Assembly: GCA_039968605.1 (NCBI GenBank)
Contig: JBDVPM010000008.1
Coordinates: 434,001 to 498,000 of the forward strand
Reading direction: 5' to 3'
Origin: Alteripontixanthobacter sp.
Lineage (GTDB): Bacteria; Pseudomonadota; Alphaproteobacteria; Sphingomonadales; Sphingomonadaceae
DNA: 64,000 bases
Both the position numbers and the translations under genes were made by a program. The notes beneath the pieces are model-generated. The model was not told the DNA's origin, searched no databases, and saw only the letters and a list, made by a program, of their open reading frames with translations. Position 1 is the stretch's first letter. Each line of letters starts with the position of its first letter. Of this stretch, positions 26,064 through 37,487 are shown in pieces.

Positions 26064-28523
26064 ATGAGCGATCAACTGCCCCAAGCGACGCTGCCAATCG
26101 AAACAGTTTTGCCCGATGTTCTCGCGGCACTGGATGAAACCGGCTCGGCAGTCCTCGTTGCACCACCGGGCGCGGGCAAGACCACCGCTGTGGCGCCCGC
26201 ATTGCTCGACCAGCACTGGTGCACCGGCCAGATTATCCTGACCAGCCCGCGCCGTGTCGCGGCGCGCGCGGCGGCGGAGCGGATGGCACAGATGCTGGGG
26301 GAGCAACCCGGTGAGACGGTGGGTTACCTAACCCGGATGGATTCCAGGCAATCGGCCAGAACGCGCATTCTTGTCGTAACCGAGGCGATCTTCGTGAACC
26401 GTATCCAGGAAGATGCGGAGCTGGAGGGGGTATCGGCAGTCCTGTTCGACGAGGCGCATGAGCGGCATCTGGATAGCGATCTCGGCCTGGCGCTGGCGCT
26501 GGAAAGCCGGGCGGTGCTGCGCGAAGACCTGCGCGTCTGCGTGATGAGCGCCACTATCGATGGCGCGCGCTTCGCCCGGTTGCTTGGCGATAAGGCGCGG
26601 GTCATCGAAAGCGAAGGCAAGGCCTATCCGCTGCGAACCGAGTGGCTGGGCGCGCGGCCCGAATTGCGGATCGAGGATGCGGTGGCCGATGCGGTGATGA
26701 CCGCCTGGCGCGCAGAAGAGGGCGATGTGCTGGCCTTCCTGCCCGGGCTAGGCGAGATCGAGCGCGTTCGCGAGCGGCTTGAAGCGCGGCTGCCGGGCAC
26801 GCCGATCCTGCCACTTCACGGGCAGGTCCAGCCTGCCGACCAGCGCGCCGCCATCGCACGCGATCCGCAGGGGCGGCGGCGGATCGTATTGGCCAGCGCG
26901 ATTGCCGAAACTTCGCTGACGCTGGACGGGGTGCGCGTGGTGGTGGATAGCGGCCTTGGGCGCCGCGCGGAATATGACCGTGCGGCGGGCACCACCCATC
27001 TGGTCACCCATGCCGCCAGCCAGGCAGCCTCGGCCCAGCGCGCCGGGCGCGCGGCGCGGCAAGGGCCGGGGGCCGCCTATCGCTTATGGCGAGAGGCCGG
27101 CCATGCAGGCCGCGCACCATTCGATCCGCCGGAGATGGAAACCGCCGATCTTGCCCCGCTGGTGCTGGCACTGGCGCAGTGGGGCACCGCCGATCCCGCA
27201 TCGCTGCAATGGCTCGACCCGCCTCCCGCAGCATCGGTTGCTGCTGCCAGGGGCAAGCTGGCGAAGCTCGGTGCGCTCGATGAACAGGGACGGATTACGC
27301 CATGGGGGCGCAAGGTGGCCGCCCTGCCGATGGACCCGGTTTCAGCCGCCGCGGTGCTGTTCGGTGCGCAGGCCGGCTGCGCGCAGGAGGCGGCGAGACT
27401 GGTCCTGTTGGCGCAGGAGCGTGGGCTAGGCGGCCGGGGGGAAGACCTGCTCGCCCGGCTGGCCCGCTGGAATGGCGATCGGGGCAAGCGTGCCGATGCC
27501 AGCCGCAAGCTGGCGCAGCGCTGGGCGCAGGCGGCGGATAATTTGCTCGGCGGGGCAGGAGATAGCGGCGGTTCCGCACCCGCGAACGGACCGATCTGCC
27601 TCGCCCTCGCCAATCCAGACAATATCGCGCGCAAACGCGGCCCATCGGGCGAACATTGGATCAGCGCAGGTGGGCGCGGCTATAGCCTCGATCCGGCAAG
27701 CCCGCTCGCCCAGGCCGAGTGGTTGGTCATCGCCGATGCGCAGGGGCAGGCCAAGGGCGCGCGCATAAGCGCGGCGGCGGAACTGGCTCAGCAGGATATA
27801 GAGACTGCGCTCGGCCGTATGATCGAGAGCCGCAGTATTCTGGAGTGGAACGAGAGCGCCCAGCGCATCGAAGCACGGCACGAGCGCACGCTCGGCGCGA
27901 TCCGCTTGGCGAGCGGCCCCGACAGTGCCCCGGACCCGGCGGCGATTGTGGATATGCTTGTGGAAAAAGCCGGGGAGAGGCTGGGGACGTTGCTGCCGCC
28001 GGAATTGCTCGCCCGCGCGGGTTTCGCCGGAATAGCTGCGCTGTCGCGTAGTGCTTTGGTCGAACGCGCCGCGGATTGGCTCGCCCCGTTACTGGCTGGA
28101 CGGCGCGATCTCGACTTGCCGCCACCGCGTTATGGCGAGGCGGCGCTCGGCCTGCTTGATTGGGACGCGCGCCAACGGCTGGACAAGGCGGCGCCGCGCG
28201 AATTTGTCTCGCCTGCGGGCACATCGCACCGGATCGATTATTCGGGCGATGATGCGCCATCGGTCGAGGTCCGCGTGCAGGCGTTGTTCGGGCTCGACCG
28301 CCAGCCGATGATCGGCGAAACTCCGCTGCTGACGAAGCTCACCAGCCCGGCGGGCCGACCGATCCAGTCGACCCGCGACCTGCCGGGGTTCTGGCGCGGC
28401 AGCTGGGCCGATGTCGCCAAGGAAATGAAGGGCCGCTACCCGAAACATCGCTGGCCGGACCAGCCCTGGCTGGAAAAGCCCAGCCTGAAGACCAAGAACG
28501 CCTTTTCAAAAAGCGGCGGCTGA
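26064..28523 (+). CDS. hrpB: ATP-dependent helicase HrpB
   Basis: 819 residues, the usual size. Walker A GAGKT lies at 36-40 (APPGAGKTTA). The DEAH box is in AVLFDEAHERHL and motif III is SATIDG. The C-terminal helicase domain has ASAIAETSLTLDGVRVVVDSG and QRAGRAARQGPG. The remainder is the HrpB-specific C-terminal region ending RYPKHRWPDQPWLEKP. It belongs to the DEAH/RHA helicases; the bacterial role is poorly defined and probably concerns RNA. It follows the prenyl synthase by 37 bases. Confidence 0.95.
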   Translation: MSDQLPQATLPIETVLPDVLAALDETGSAVLVAPPGAGKTTAVAPALLDQHWCTGQIILTSPRRVAARAAAERMAQMLGEQPGETVGYLTRMDSRQSARTRILVVTEAIFVNRIQEDAELEGVSAVLFDEAHERHLDSDLGLALALESRAVLREDLRVCVMSATIDGARFARLLGDKARVIESEGKAYPLRTEWLGARPELRIEDAVADAVMTAWRAEEGDVLAFLPGLGEIERVRERLEARLPGTPILPLHGQVQPADQRAAIARDPQGRRRIVLASAIAETSLTLDGVRVVVDSGLGRRAEYDRAAGTTHLVTHAASQAASAQRAGRAARQGPGAAYRLWREAGHAGRAPFDPPEMETADLAPLVLALAQWGTADPASLQWLDPPPAASVAAARGKLAKLGALDEQGRITPWGRKVAALPMDPVSAAAVLFGAQAGCAQEAARLVLLAQERGLGGRGEDLLARLARWNGDRGKRADASRKLAQRWAQAADNLLGGAGDSGGSAPANGPICLALANPDNIARKRGPSGEHWISAGGRGYSLDPASPLAQAEWLVIADAQGQAKGARISAAAELAQQDIETALGRMIESRSILEWNESAQRIEARHERTLGAIRLASGPDSAPDPAAIVDMLVEKAGERLGTLLPPELLARAGFAGIAALSRSALVERAADWLAPLLAGRRDLDLPPPRYGEAALGLLDWDARQRLDKAAPREFVSPAGTSHRIDYSGDDAPSVEVRVQALFGLDRQPMIGETPLLTKLTSPAGRPIQSTRDLPGFWRGSWADVAKEMKGRYPKHRWPDQPWLEKPSLKTKNAFSKSGG

Positions 28524-28669
28524 CCTAGAGCAATTCGGGCAGCGTAGCCGACCGCAAGGCCGACCGGCCGCCTGAGCTTATGCGAGGGAATCGTAGCGAA
28601 GCGGGGATGGCCGTAACGCCAACCCATGGAAGCGGATGCGACCGCCCGGCGTTTGAGGGACCAAGAAGA

Positions 28670-28948
28670 ATGCCAGCAAGAATTTACCAACGCCCGCAAA
28701 GTGCAATGCAATCGGGGCGCGCCCGGACGGACGAATGGGTGCTCGAATTCGAACAATCCGAAGCGCGCGGAACCGATCCGTTGATGGGCTGGACCAGCAG
28801 TGACGACATGCAGGCACAAGTCGAGCTGAAATTTCCCAGCGTGGACGCGGCGAAAGCCTATGCCGAAAAATACGGTATCACCGCACGGGTCCATGCAACT
28901 CCGCCGAAATCGCTGAAACTGCAGGCCTACGCGGATAACTTTCGCTAG
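28670..28948 (+). CDS. NADH dehydrogenase accessory subunit (NDUFS4-like, ETC complex I conserved region)
   Basis: 92 residues from ATG 28670; the frame stays open upstream without protein character. The pattern ARIYQRPQSAMQSGRARTDE, WVLEFEQSEARGTDPLMGWT, and the tail FPSVDAAKAYAEKYGI and YADNFR is the NDUFS4/18-kDa family found in alphaproteobacteria and mitochondria. It is peripheral to complex I and supports its assembly or stability. The nuo operon is not in the window. The SRP RNA gene follows. Confidence 0.92.
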   Translation: MPARIYQRPQSAMQSGRARTDEWVLEFEQSEARGTDPLMGWTSSDDMQAQVELKFPSVDAAKAYAEKYGITARVHATPPKSLKLQAYADNFR

Positions 28949-28986
28949 GCTTGAAACTGCCGCCCATTCTCGCCATATGCCCGCCC

Positions 28987-29075
28987 GGGAGTCGGGTGGA
29001 CGTTTGCGTTCGCTCACCGGGTCAGGTCCGGAAGGAAGCAGCCCAGGTGAATTGCGGCGGGTCGCTCGGCTCCTT
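28987..29075 (+). ncRNA. ffs: Signal recognition particle RNA (4.5S type)
   Basis: The invariant apical segment GTCAGGTCCGGAAGGAAGCA (29021-29040) binds Ffh. The ends pair as GGAGTCG (28988-28994) with CGGCTCC (29067-29073), and a TTTTT run follows at 29074-29078 as terminator. About 90 bases, the short bacterial type. It lies between the NDUFS4-like gene and dnaX. The boundaries are estimated from pairing. Confidence 0.93.
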
Positions 29076-29125
29076 TTTCAATCCCCATCATGACAAGTCG
29101 GCCACCAGCGCCTACCTAGCCATGC

Positions 29126-30895
29126 ATGGGTGATTCCTCCGACTTCGACGATATGAGCACGCCGCCGGGCGAGCAGGCGCAGGACGCTCCAAGTGCTGCG
29201 GAGTTGGAAGCCGCCGGCCAGGCCGGAATGTTCGGCGATGCGCCGGAAGCCGCAGCCACGCCTGCACCTGCTCCGACTAATCAGCCTTACCGCGTGCTTG
29301 CGCGCAAATATCGTCCACAGACCTTTTCCCAGCTGATCGGGCAGGAACCGATGGTCCGCACGCTCGCCAATGCGATCGAGCGGGATCGCTTGGCGCATGC
29401 ATTCCTGATGACCGGCGTGCGCGGAGTGGGCAAGACCTCGACCGCGCGGCTGATTGCCAAGGCGCTCAACTGCGTCGGGCCGGACGGGCAGGGCGGCCCG
29501 ACGATCGATCCCTGCGGCCAGTGCGAACCATGCGTGGCCATTGCCGAGGGCCGGCACATGGACGTGATCGAAATGGATGCGGCCAGCCATACCGGCGTCG
29601 ACGATGTGCGCGAGATCATCGAGGCGGTGCGCTATGCCGCGGTCTCGGCGCGCTACAAGATCTATATTATCGACGAAGTTCACATGCTTTCGCGCAATGC
29701 TTTCAATGCGTTGCTGAAAACTCTTGAGGAACCGCCTGCGCATGTAAAATTCCTCTTCGCCACCACCGAAGTCGAAAAACTGCCTGTCACCGTGCTCAGC
29801 CGTACGCAGCGTTTCGACCTGCGGCGGATCCCGGCCCAATTGCTGCAAAGCCATTTCGGCTGGGTATGCGAACAGGAAGGCGTCGAGGCCGAGGACGAGG
29901 CGTTGCACATGATCGCCGCCGCTGCCGAAGGATCGGTGCGCGACGGGCTTTCGATCCTCGATCAGGCAATCGCCCATGCGGATCTGGACGAGGACAGCAA
30001 GGTAACCGCGGCCCGCGTGCGCGATATGCTGGGCCTGTCCGACAAGAGCGCGCAGCGGCGGCTGCTCGGCGCGGTGCTGGAAGGCGATGCCAAGGCGCTG
30101 CTGGACGGGGTGGGCGAGCAATACGCGCTGGGGGTCGAACCGCTGGCGCTGATGCGCGGGCTGATGGACCTGGTCCACCGGATCACCGTGGCGCAGGTGA
30201 GCGGCGGCGAGCCCGCTGCGCCTTCGGAAGATGAACGCCAGGCACTTGCAAAATGGGCCGAGGCGCTGGGCGCATCGCAGCTCCACCGGATGTGGCAATT
30301 GCTGCTTAAGGGGCATGACGAGGTGCGCAGCGCGCCCGATCCGCTGGTATCGGCGCAGATGGCGCTGCTGCGGGTTCTCCACGCCGCGGAGATGCCCGAT
30401 CCGGGCAGGCTGGCAAAGCGGATCGAGGACCTGGCCAACGCCGCTCCGGCCCCTGCTTCCACACCCGAAGGCAATGATGCACCCGCCCCTTCGCCTGCTG
30501 CAAAAGCGCCGGAATGGGCCGATCTGGTCCAGAGCGTCGAACATTCCGGCCAATTGCGCGCCGCAGGCTTGATGCGCGACTGGATCAGAGTGATCGAACT
30601 TGGCCCCAATCGCCTGCGCTTCGCCGCGGCGGATGGGCTATCCGTCGATCCCGCACCCGATTTGCGCGATGCGCTGCTAAACTTGACCGGCGAGCGCTGG
30701 GAAGTGGAGCGCGGCGAAGAACCGGGCGAACCCTCGCTGCGGGAGGCAGCGGAAGCGGCGAAGGAAGCGGAAAAAGCCGAAATTCGCGCGCATCCCTTGG
30801 TGGAGGCCGCCTTTGCCGCGTTCCCCGACGCACAACTGATCGACGAAGACAATGTGGCCGATGCTGGCCACGCCCAATTCAGCCGGAGAGCATAG
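29126..30895 (+). CDS. dnaX: DNA polymerase III subunit gamma/tau
   Basis: 589 residues. A short acidic N-terminal extension (~1-50) precedes YRVLARKYRPQTFSQLIGQE. Walker A is GVRGVGKTSTARL, the zinc-module cysteines are in CGQCEPC, Walker B is YIIDEVHMLS, and the sensor is FATTEVEKLPVTVLSRTQRF. The C-terminal third (~360-589) is the tau part, here rich in Ala, Pro and Glu. It loads the beta clamp and holds the replisome together. An in-frame ATG at 29153 is a possible alternative start. ybaB follows after 2 bases. Confidence 0.96.
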   Translation: MGDSSDFDDMSTPPGEQAQDAPSAAELEAAGQAGMFGDAPEAAATPAPAPTNQPYRVLARKYRPQTFSQLIGQEPMVRTLANAIERDRLAHAFLMTGVRGVGKTSTARLIAKALNCVGPDGQGGPTIDPCGQCEPCVAIAEGRHMDVIEMDAASHTGVDDVREIIEAVRYAAVSARYKIYIIDEVHMLSRNAFNALLKTLEEPPAHVKFLFATTEVEKLPVTVLSRTQRFDLRRIPAQLLQSHFGWVCEQEGVEAEDEALHMIAAAAEGSVRDGLSILDQAIAHADLDEDSKVTAARVRDMLGLSDKSAQRRLLGAVLEGDAKALLDGVGEQYALGVEPLALMRGLMDLVHRITVAQVSGGEPAAPSEDERQALAKWAEALGASQLHRMWQLLLKGHDEVRSAPDPLVSAQMALLRVLHAAEMPDPGRLAKRIEDLANAAPAPASTPEGNDAPAPSPAAKAPEWADLVQSVEHSGQLRAAGLMRDWIRVIELGPNRLRFAAADGLSVDPAPDLRDALLNLTGERWEVERGEEPGEPSLREAAEAAKEAEKAEIRAHPLVEAAFAAFPDAQLIDEDNVADAGHAQFSRRA

Positions 30896-30897
30896 AC

Positions 30898-31239
30898 ATG
30901 CAGGATATGAACGAAATGATCGCCGCGGCGCAAAAAGCCGCTGAGACCATCCAGAGCCAGATGGGCGAAGCGCAGGCCAAGCTCGATTCGATCGAAGTCG
31001 AAGGCAGCGCGGGCGGCGGGCTGGTGAAGGTGCGCTGCACCGCCAAGGGCCGTGTGCTGGGCCTGTCGATCGACGACAGCCTCATGAAGCCGGATGACAA
31101 GCAGATGCTGGAGGACCTCGTTACCGCAGCGTTCAACGACGCGCGCGGCAAGGCCGACCAGGCATCGAACGAAGAAATGAAGCGCATTCAGGATGGTATC
31201 GGCTTGCCTGCAGGCTTCCAGCTTCCCGGCATGGGATAA
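30898..31239 (+). CDS. YbaB/EbfC family nucleoid-associated protein
   Basis: 113 residues, ATG at 30898, two bases after the dnaX stop. MNEMIAAAQKAAETIQSQMG forms the N-terminal helix. SAGGGLVKVRCTAKGRVLGL and KQMLEDLVTAAFNDARGKAD, then the tail IGLPAGFQLPGMG, fit the tweezer-like dimer that binds DNA. The dnaX-ybaB pairing is widely conserved (recR often follows, but not here). Confidence 0.95.
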   Translation: MQDMNEMIAAAQKAAETIQSQMGEAQAKLDSIEVEGSAGGGLVKVRCTAKGRVLGLSIDDSLMKPDDKQMLEDLVTAAFNDARGKADQASNEEMKRIQDGIGLPAGFQLPGMG

Positions 31240-31291
31240 GGCCTACCGTCTCAAATTCGCGAGGCTTGGCTTGCGGACCTGGGTGCGCGCG

Positions 31292-31495
31292 TCAGGCGTC
31301 GATATCCGAGGTTTCGGTGGTGTTGGGATGCGGTTTACGCTCGGGGTCGTCATCCCGGATCGCATCGAATTCCCGCCAGCCTTGCTCTCCGCGAATGAGT
31401 TCCGCGCCGCATCGGTCGCAGTTCGTGCGAAATTCAAGTCCATCATGCCACACGCGGCGGCGGTTGATTGCGGGATCGAAAAATTTGCAAAGCAT
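31292..31495 (-). CDS. Small conserved-looking cysteine protein
   Basis: 67 residues from ATG 31495 (an in-frame GTG at 31504 is also possible). MLCKFFDPAINRRRVWHDGL is followed by FRTNCDRCGAELIRGEQGW, a CxxC pair, and a charged tail ending TETSDIDA. I recall similar short proteins in sphingomonads, without known function. Together with Cys3 the CxxC could bind zinc. It is convergent with ybaB and divergent from lon. Real but uncharacterised, moderately sure. Confidence 0.6.
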   Translation of the reverse strand: MLCKFFDPAINRRRVWHDGLEFRTNCDRCGAELIRGEQGWREFDAIRDDDPERKPHPNTTETSDIDA

Positions 31496-31685
31496 TGATA
31501 ACACGGGTTAATCCTTCCGTGCATTGATCTATCGGCGGATAGCTTCTGGAAGCTTGCGACTCCGATAAGTCAATATACTTAGCCGAATTCGGCATATTGG
31601 GCAGCCAATTGTTATGCGCTGCGTCACCTGCGTGGCTTTTATCCCAGTTCGGACGGGGATAGCAGCCCCGGAAAACCCGCATGGA

Positions 31686-31714
31686 GTTGCGGCGAAGGGC
31701 AGGCGCACCATATA
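31686..31714 (+). promoter_or_regulatory. Possible heat-shock-type promoter of lon
   Basis: GTTGCGG and CACCATATA are spaced by about 14 bases and lie 60-90 bases before the lon start. They resemble the alphaproteobacterial sigma-32 pattern (CTTG ... CCATNT). lon is a heat-shock gene in many species. Weak match. Confidence 0.3.
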
Positions 31715-31773
31715 GCCTAGCGAACGGGGGGCATTCCTGTAGCACCCTACGCAATTGCCGACGAAAGTTACCG

Positions 31774-34170
<2,397 letters not shown>

Positions 34171-34429
34171 AGCTTGGCAAGGGAATCGGCGGCGGCAGCG
34201 TCTTGATCGGCGCATAACGCCGGTTTTCGATTGCGTTTCGAGACTTTTATCGCGGAAGTAACCCTGTTTGCCGTGAATGGCATAACAAAGGACACCAAAC
34301 CGCCAGAAATCCGGCGATTTGCCTTTGACAGGGCGGGCAAAACTCGCTCAACTCCGCCCGTTCGATGGAGCGATTCATCGTGTCGACTTTTTAGTGCCAG
34401 CTTCAATCCATCTATTTGGGGGAAACATA

Positions 34430-34702
34430 ATGAACAAAAATGATCTCGTCAGCGCAGTCGCGGATTCCAGCGGCCTTTCGAAGAACGATTCGGCCAGTGC
34501 CGTCGAAGCGGTTTTCGACGCCATCCAGAAGTCGCTGTCGAAGGGTGACGAAGTTCGCCTAGTCGGCTTCGGTACATTCTCCGTCGCGCGCCGCAAGGCT
34601 TCGACCGGTCGCAACCCGCGCACCGGCGAACCGATGACGATCAAGGCATCCAACCAGCCGAAGTTCAAGGCCGGCAAGGGCCTCAAGGACGCCGTCAACT
34701 AA
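34430..34702 (+). CDS. hup: HU family DNA-binding protein
   Basis: 90 residues, ATG at 34430 preceded by GGGGGAA. MNKNDLVSAVADSSGLSKND starts the helical body; the signature VGFGTFSVARRKASTGRNPR and TGEPMTIKASNQPKFKAGKG forms the DNA-binding arms. HU bends and compacts DNA as a dimer. Located between lon and a strong hairpin terminator, so it ends its transcription unit. Confidence 0.97.
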   Translation: MNKNDLVSAVADSSGLSKNDSASAVEAVFDAIQKSLSKGDEVRLVGFGTFSVARRKASTGRNPRTGEPMTIKASNQPKFKAGKGLKDAVN

Positions 34703-34752
34703 GACTGAATCTCATATGCCGGGAGGTGGGCCCGGCCAGAGATAACGAAACG

Positions 34753-34790
34753 CGCCGCGCCTTTCCGATGGAAGGGCGCGGCGTTCGTTT
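34753..34790 (+). terminator. Strong intrinsic terminator after HU
   Basis: GCCGCGCCTTTCC (34754-34766) pairs with GGAAGGGCGCGGC (34770-34782) over 13 positions with one wobble and a GAT loop. The tail GTTCGTTTATT is T-rich. The minus-strand methyltransferase gene ends at 34833, so it may serve both strands. Confidence 0.8.
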
Positions 34791-34832
34791 ATTGGGTGGT
34801 GAACCCCGCGCATCCAATGTCGCGGTTCGAAC

Positions 34833-35621
34833 TCAGCGTGTGGCCACTGCGTACAAAGCAATGGCGGCGGCATTCGATACGTTGAGGCTCTCTACCCCGT
34901 CGCCGATCGGCAAACGGGCCAGCGCATCGCAATGCTGGCCTATATTGTGGCGCATACCCGGCCCCTCGGCACCAAGCACCAGCGCGATCGGCCCAGCGGG
35001 GAGCGCATCGCCCAACGTCGCCTCTGCTTCGCCCGCTAGTCCGATCCGCCAATAGCCGGCCTCCGCCGCCTGATCGAGCGCGCGGGCGAGATTGACCACG
35101 CGCACCCATGGCATCGTTTCCAGCGCGCCGGATGCCGATTTCGCCACCACTCCGGATTCGGGCGGAGCGTGGCGGTCCTGAGTCACGATCGCGCAGGCTC
35201 CGAATGCGGCGGCGGAGCGCAGAATCGCGCCGACATTGTGCGGGTCGGTCACCTGGTCAAGCACGACCAAAGGCCGCGCTGCATCGCCATTCAGTACCTC
35301 GTCCAGATGGACATCCTCCAACGCCGCGCATTCCAGCACCAGCCCCTGATGCGGCGCATCGCCTGCGACGAGCCGGGCGAGATCGATCCCTTCGGCATAT
35401 TCGACCGGGAAGTTTTCCGGCAATTCTCCATCGAGCGAGGCAATCCCTTCGCGCGTGGCCCACAGCTTGCGATGCTGACGCTCCGGGTTCTGGAGCGCCG
35501 CCTCCACCGCGTGGCGGCCCCACAGGCGCACCTGTCCGGGGCTTGCGCGGCCGCTGCCCCGGCCGCCTTGCATACGCCCCGCGCGCCCACGCAATGCTTT
35601 CTTCCGGTTACCTTTGGCCAC
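34833..35621 (-). CDS. rlmB: TrmH/SpoU family RNA 2'-O-methyltransferase, RlmB-like
   Basis: 262 residues from a GTG at 35621 (VAKGNRKKALRGRAGRMQGG); an ATG at 35573 is an alternative start. A basic N-terminal tail is followed by the substrate-binding domain (QVRLWGRHAVEAALQNPERQ) and the SPOUT domain: VVLDQVTDPHNVGAILRSAA, LVLGAEGPGMR and IGDGVESLNVSNAAAIALYA, the knot motifs. RlmB methylates G2251 of 23S rRNA in E. coli; the exact target here is inferred. It is divergent from tRNA-Tyr. Confidence 0.9.
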   Translation of the reverse strand: MAKGNRKKALRGRAGRMQGGRGSGRASPGQVRLWGRHAVEAALQNPERQHRKLWATREGIASLDGELPENFPVEYAEGIDLARLVAGDAPHQGLVLECAALEDVHLDEVLNGDAARPLVVLDQVTDPHNVGAILRSAAAFGACAIVTQDRHAPPESGVVAKSASGALETMPWVRVVNLARALDQAAEAGYWRIGLAGEAEATLGDALPAGPIALVLGAEGPGMRHNIGQHCDALARLPIGDGVESLNVSNAAAIALYAVATR

Positions 35622-35777
35622 GTCGTCGATCCTTTGGATTTGCGCCGCTGCTTGCGGCAAGGCGCGGCTGTGCCAGCAGGCCCATTGACAGGCAAGCACC
35701 GCTTCGCCATTGGAGCGCCTCTCGGTCGGAGGCAGCCTTTTGGCGCGCCCCCGACACCTCGCCGGAAACCGGCATAT

Positions 35778-35863
35778 GGACAGGTGGCCGAGTGGTTAAA
35801 GGCAGCAGACTGTAAATCTGCCCGCGCAAGCGTACGCTGGTTCGAATCCAGCCCTGTCCACCA
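35778..35863 (+). tRNA. tRNA-Tyr (anticodon GTA)
   Basis: GGACAGG pairs with CCTGTCC; the D-arm contains GGCCGAGTGGTTAAAGGC. The anticodon stem-loop CAGACTGTAAATCTG gives GTA. A long class II variable arm (CCGCGCAAGCGTACG) precedes the T-arm with TTCGAAT, and the 3' CCA is encoded. 86 bases. Confidence 0.96.
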
Positions 35864-35967
35864 CTGCTTTTCGCGAAGTCATCGCCGAACCCGCTGGGGA
35901 TTTCCGGGCAATAAGGAACTGGCATGCGGCCGGATTCGTTGATCGCTCACTTACATTGGAGAGTTCG

Positions 35968-36369
35968 ATGAAAGTTCCGGCAACCGCAGCACTACTCACC
36001 TTTGTGGCCACCGCCGCGCTGGCTGCCTGTGCGCCAGTCGAGGACGATCCGGCGCTTGCCGCCGCAGCTACGGCGGAGGATCGCCAGTGCTTCTTCGCGC
36101 GGCAGGTCAGTTCCTATCGCGACGCGCCAGAGGGGCCGGGCGGGGAACAGCGCATATATATCGATGTCGGTGCGGCTGACACCTATCTGTTCGAGACGTT
36201 CGGCACATGTCCCGATATCGATTTTACCGACCGGGTGGCGTTCGAACAAAGCGGCGTCGGACGGATTTGCGACGGGCTGGATGTGGATCTGATCGTAAGC
36301 GACCGCGATCTGGGCCCACGCCGATGCCCCGTACGGATGATCAGCAAAGTGGCCGATCGGGCCCGGTAA
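35968..36369 (+). CDS. DUF6491-type lipoprotein
   Basis: 133 residues from ATG 35968. A lipoprotein signal peptide has the lipobox LAAC (TAALAACAPVEDDPA). The mature part has QCFFARQVSSYRDA, a beta segment RIYIDVGAADTYLFETFG and CPDIDFTDRV, with four more cysteines likely paired. The pattern fits DUF6491, small exported proteins of sphingomonads and caulobacters with unknown role. Probably anchored in the outer membrane, facing the periplasm. Confidence 0.8.
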   Translation: MKVPATAALLTFVATAALAACAPVEDDPALAAAATAEDRQCFFARQVSSYRDAPEGPGGEQRIYIDVGAADTYLFETFGTCPDIDFTDRVAFEQSGVGRICDGLDVDLIVSDRDLGPRRCPVRMISKVADRAR

Positions 36370-36450
36370 GATCGAAACGCCCGCCGCCATAGCTTGACTG
36401 GACACTACCCCACGCGGTTGGGTAATCGTTCCGGCATAAGGATAACCGTT

Positions 36451-36903
36451 ATGCCCAACTTGAAACGTTCAAGCCATTGCGGCTTGGCTATCGCCGCGGC
36501 CGGTTGCCTCGCCGCTTGCCAAGGTGCTGCCGACGATGGCGCAGTTACCGCGGATAATGCGCAGCAGTTCGATGCAATCCCGGCGGGCGAGACGATCCGG
36601 TTGACCGGGAACGAACCGTTCTGGGGCGGCACGATTACCGCCGGTACGCTGTCCTATACCACGCCCGAGAATATGGACGGTGAAGTGGTTCAGGTGGAGC
36701 GGTTTGACGGGCTGGGCGGGCTCGGCCTGTCGGGCCGGTTGGGGGGCCAGCCGCTCGATATCGCGATCACCGAAGAACCCTGCAGCGACACGATGAGCGA
36801 CCGGAGCTACCCGTTCTCGGTCATCCTCCGCATTGGCGACGATACGCGGCAAGGCTGCGCCTGGACCGCGGCGCGACCGTTCGAGGGGCCGGCTGCTCCG
36901 TGA
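36451..36903 (+). CDS. Periplasmic lipoprotein (COG3650-like)
   Basis: 150 residues from ATG 36451. The signal peptide ends in CLAACQGAADDG, a lipobox. The mature part shows IRLTGNEPFWGGTITAGTLS, YTTPENMDGEVVQVERFDGL and CSDTMSDRSYPFSVILRIGD, typical of small lipoproteins that bear the NEPFWG motif and resemble COG3650. Two cysteines (C-SDTMSD and QGCAW) could form a disulfide. No function is known. It shares a GTGA overlap with the DUF427 gene, so the two are coupled. Confidence 0.78.
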   Translation: MPNLKRSSHCGLAIAAAGCLAACQGAADDGAVTADNAQQFDAIPAGETIRLTGNEPFWGGTITAGTLSYTTPENMDGEVVQVERFDGLGGLGLSGRLGGQPLDIAITEEPCSDTMSDRSYPFSVILRIGDDTRQGCAWTAARPFEGPAAP

Positions 36904-37487
36904 AGGTCGCTTTGCCCGATAAGTCTGCGCTGCTCGCGCGTGTGAAGTCATCGCGCGGCGCGTGGGATCCCGGCTTTCGCCCACCGGGCGGGGCGGAACC
37001 TGCCGGGCCAGGCGAGGAATCGGTCTGGGACTATCCTCGCCCCCCGATATTGGAGCCGCTCGCCGGCAATTTGCTGATCGAACATTTTGGCCAAGTGGTT
37101 GCCCGCACTTCGCGCGCGGTAGAGATGAAGGAGACGGCGGGCGCTCCGGTACCGTATATCCCCCCAGAGGATGTGCAGACCGATTGGCTGCGCCCCAATG
37201 GCCGCGTTTCGGTGTGCGAATGGAAAGGCGCAGCGATAGCTTTCGATCTGGTCCTGCCCGGCGGGGAGCAGGTAGCGGATGCGGCATGGACCTATCCCGA
37301 CCCGTTCAGCGATCTGGCCGAAGGCTATGAGGCGATTGCCGGTTGGTACGCTTTCTATCCCGCAAAGCTCGCCTGCTTTGTGGATGGCGAACGTGTGCGC
37401 CCGCAGCCCGGCGGCCTGTATGGCGGGTGGATGACCGACCGGATCAAAGGCCCGGTTAAGGGCTCGCCGGGAACGGGTCACTGGTGA
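36900..37487 (+). CDS. DUF427 domain protein
   Basis: 195 residues beginning with a GTG that overlaps the previous stop (GTGA). The region YPRPPILEPLAGNLLIEHFG, VVARTSRAVEMKETAGAPVP, YIPPEDVQTDWLRP and CEWKGAAIAFDL matches the DUF427 pattern, and AGWYAFYPAKLACFVDGERV is the typical end. The family forms a compact beta fold with no established activity. An ATG for the next gene overlaps the stop (TGATG). Confidence 0.88.
   Translation: MKVALPDKSALLARVKSSRGAWDPGFRPPGGAEPAGPGEESVWDYPRPPILEPLAGNLLIEHFGQVVARTSRAVEMKETAGAPVPYIPPEDVQTDWLRPNGRVSVCEWKGAAIAFDLVLPGGEQVADAAWTYPDPFSDLAEGYEAIAGWYAFYPAKLACFVDGERVRPQPGGLYGGWMTDRIKGPVKGSPGTGHW

Noticed and set aside
31582-31593. GCCGAATTCGGC, a 12-base perfect palindrome upstream of lon
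   Set aside because: Short GC-rich palindromes arise by chance at this size and no flanking symmetry or second copy supports it as an operator.
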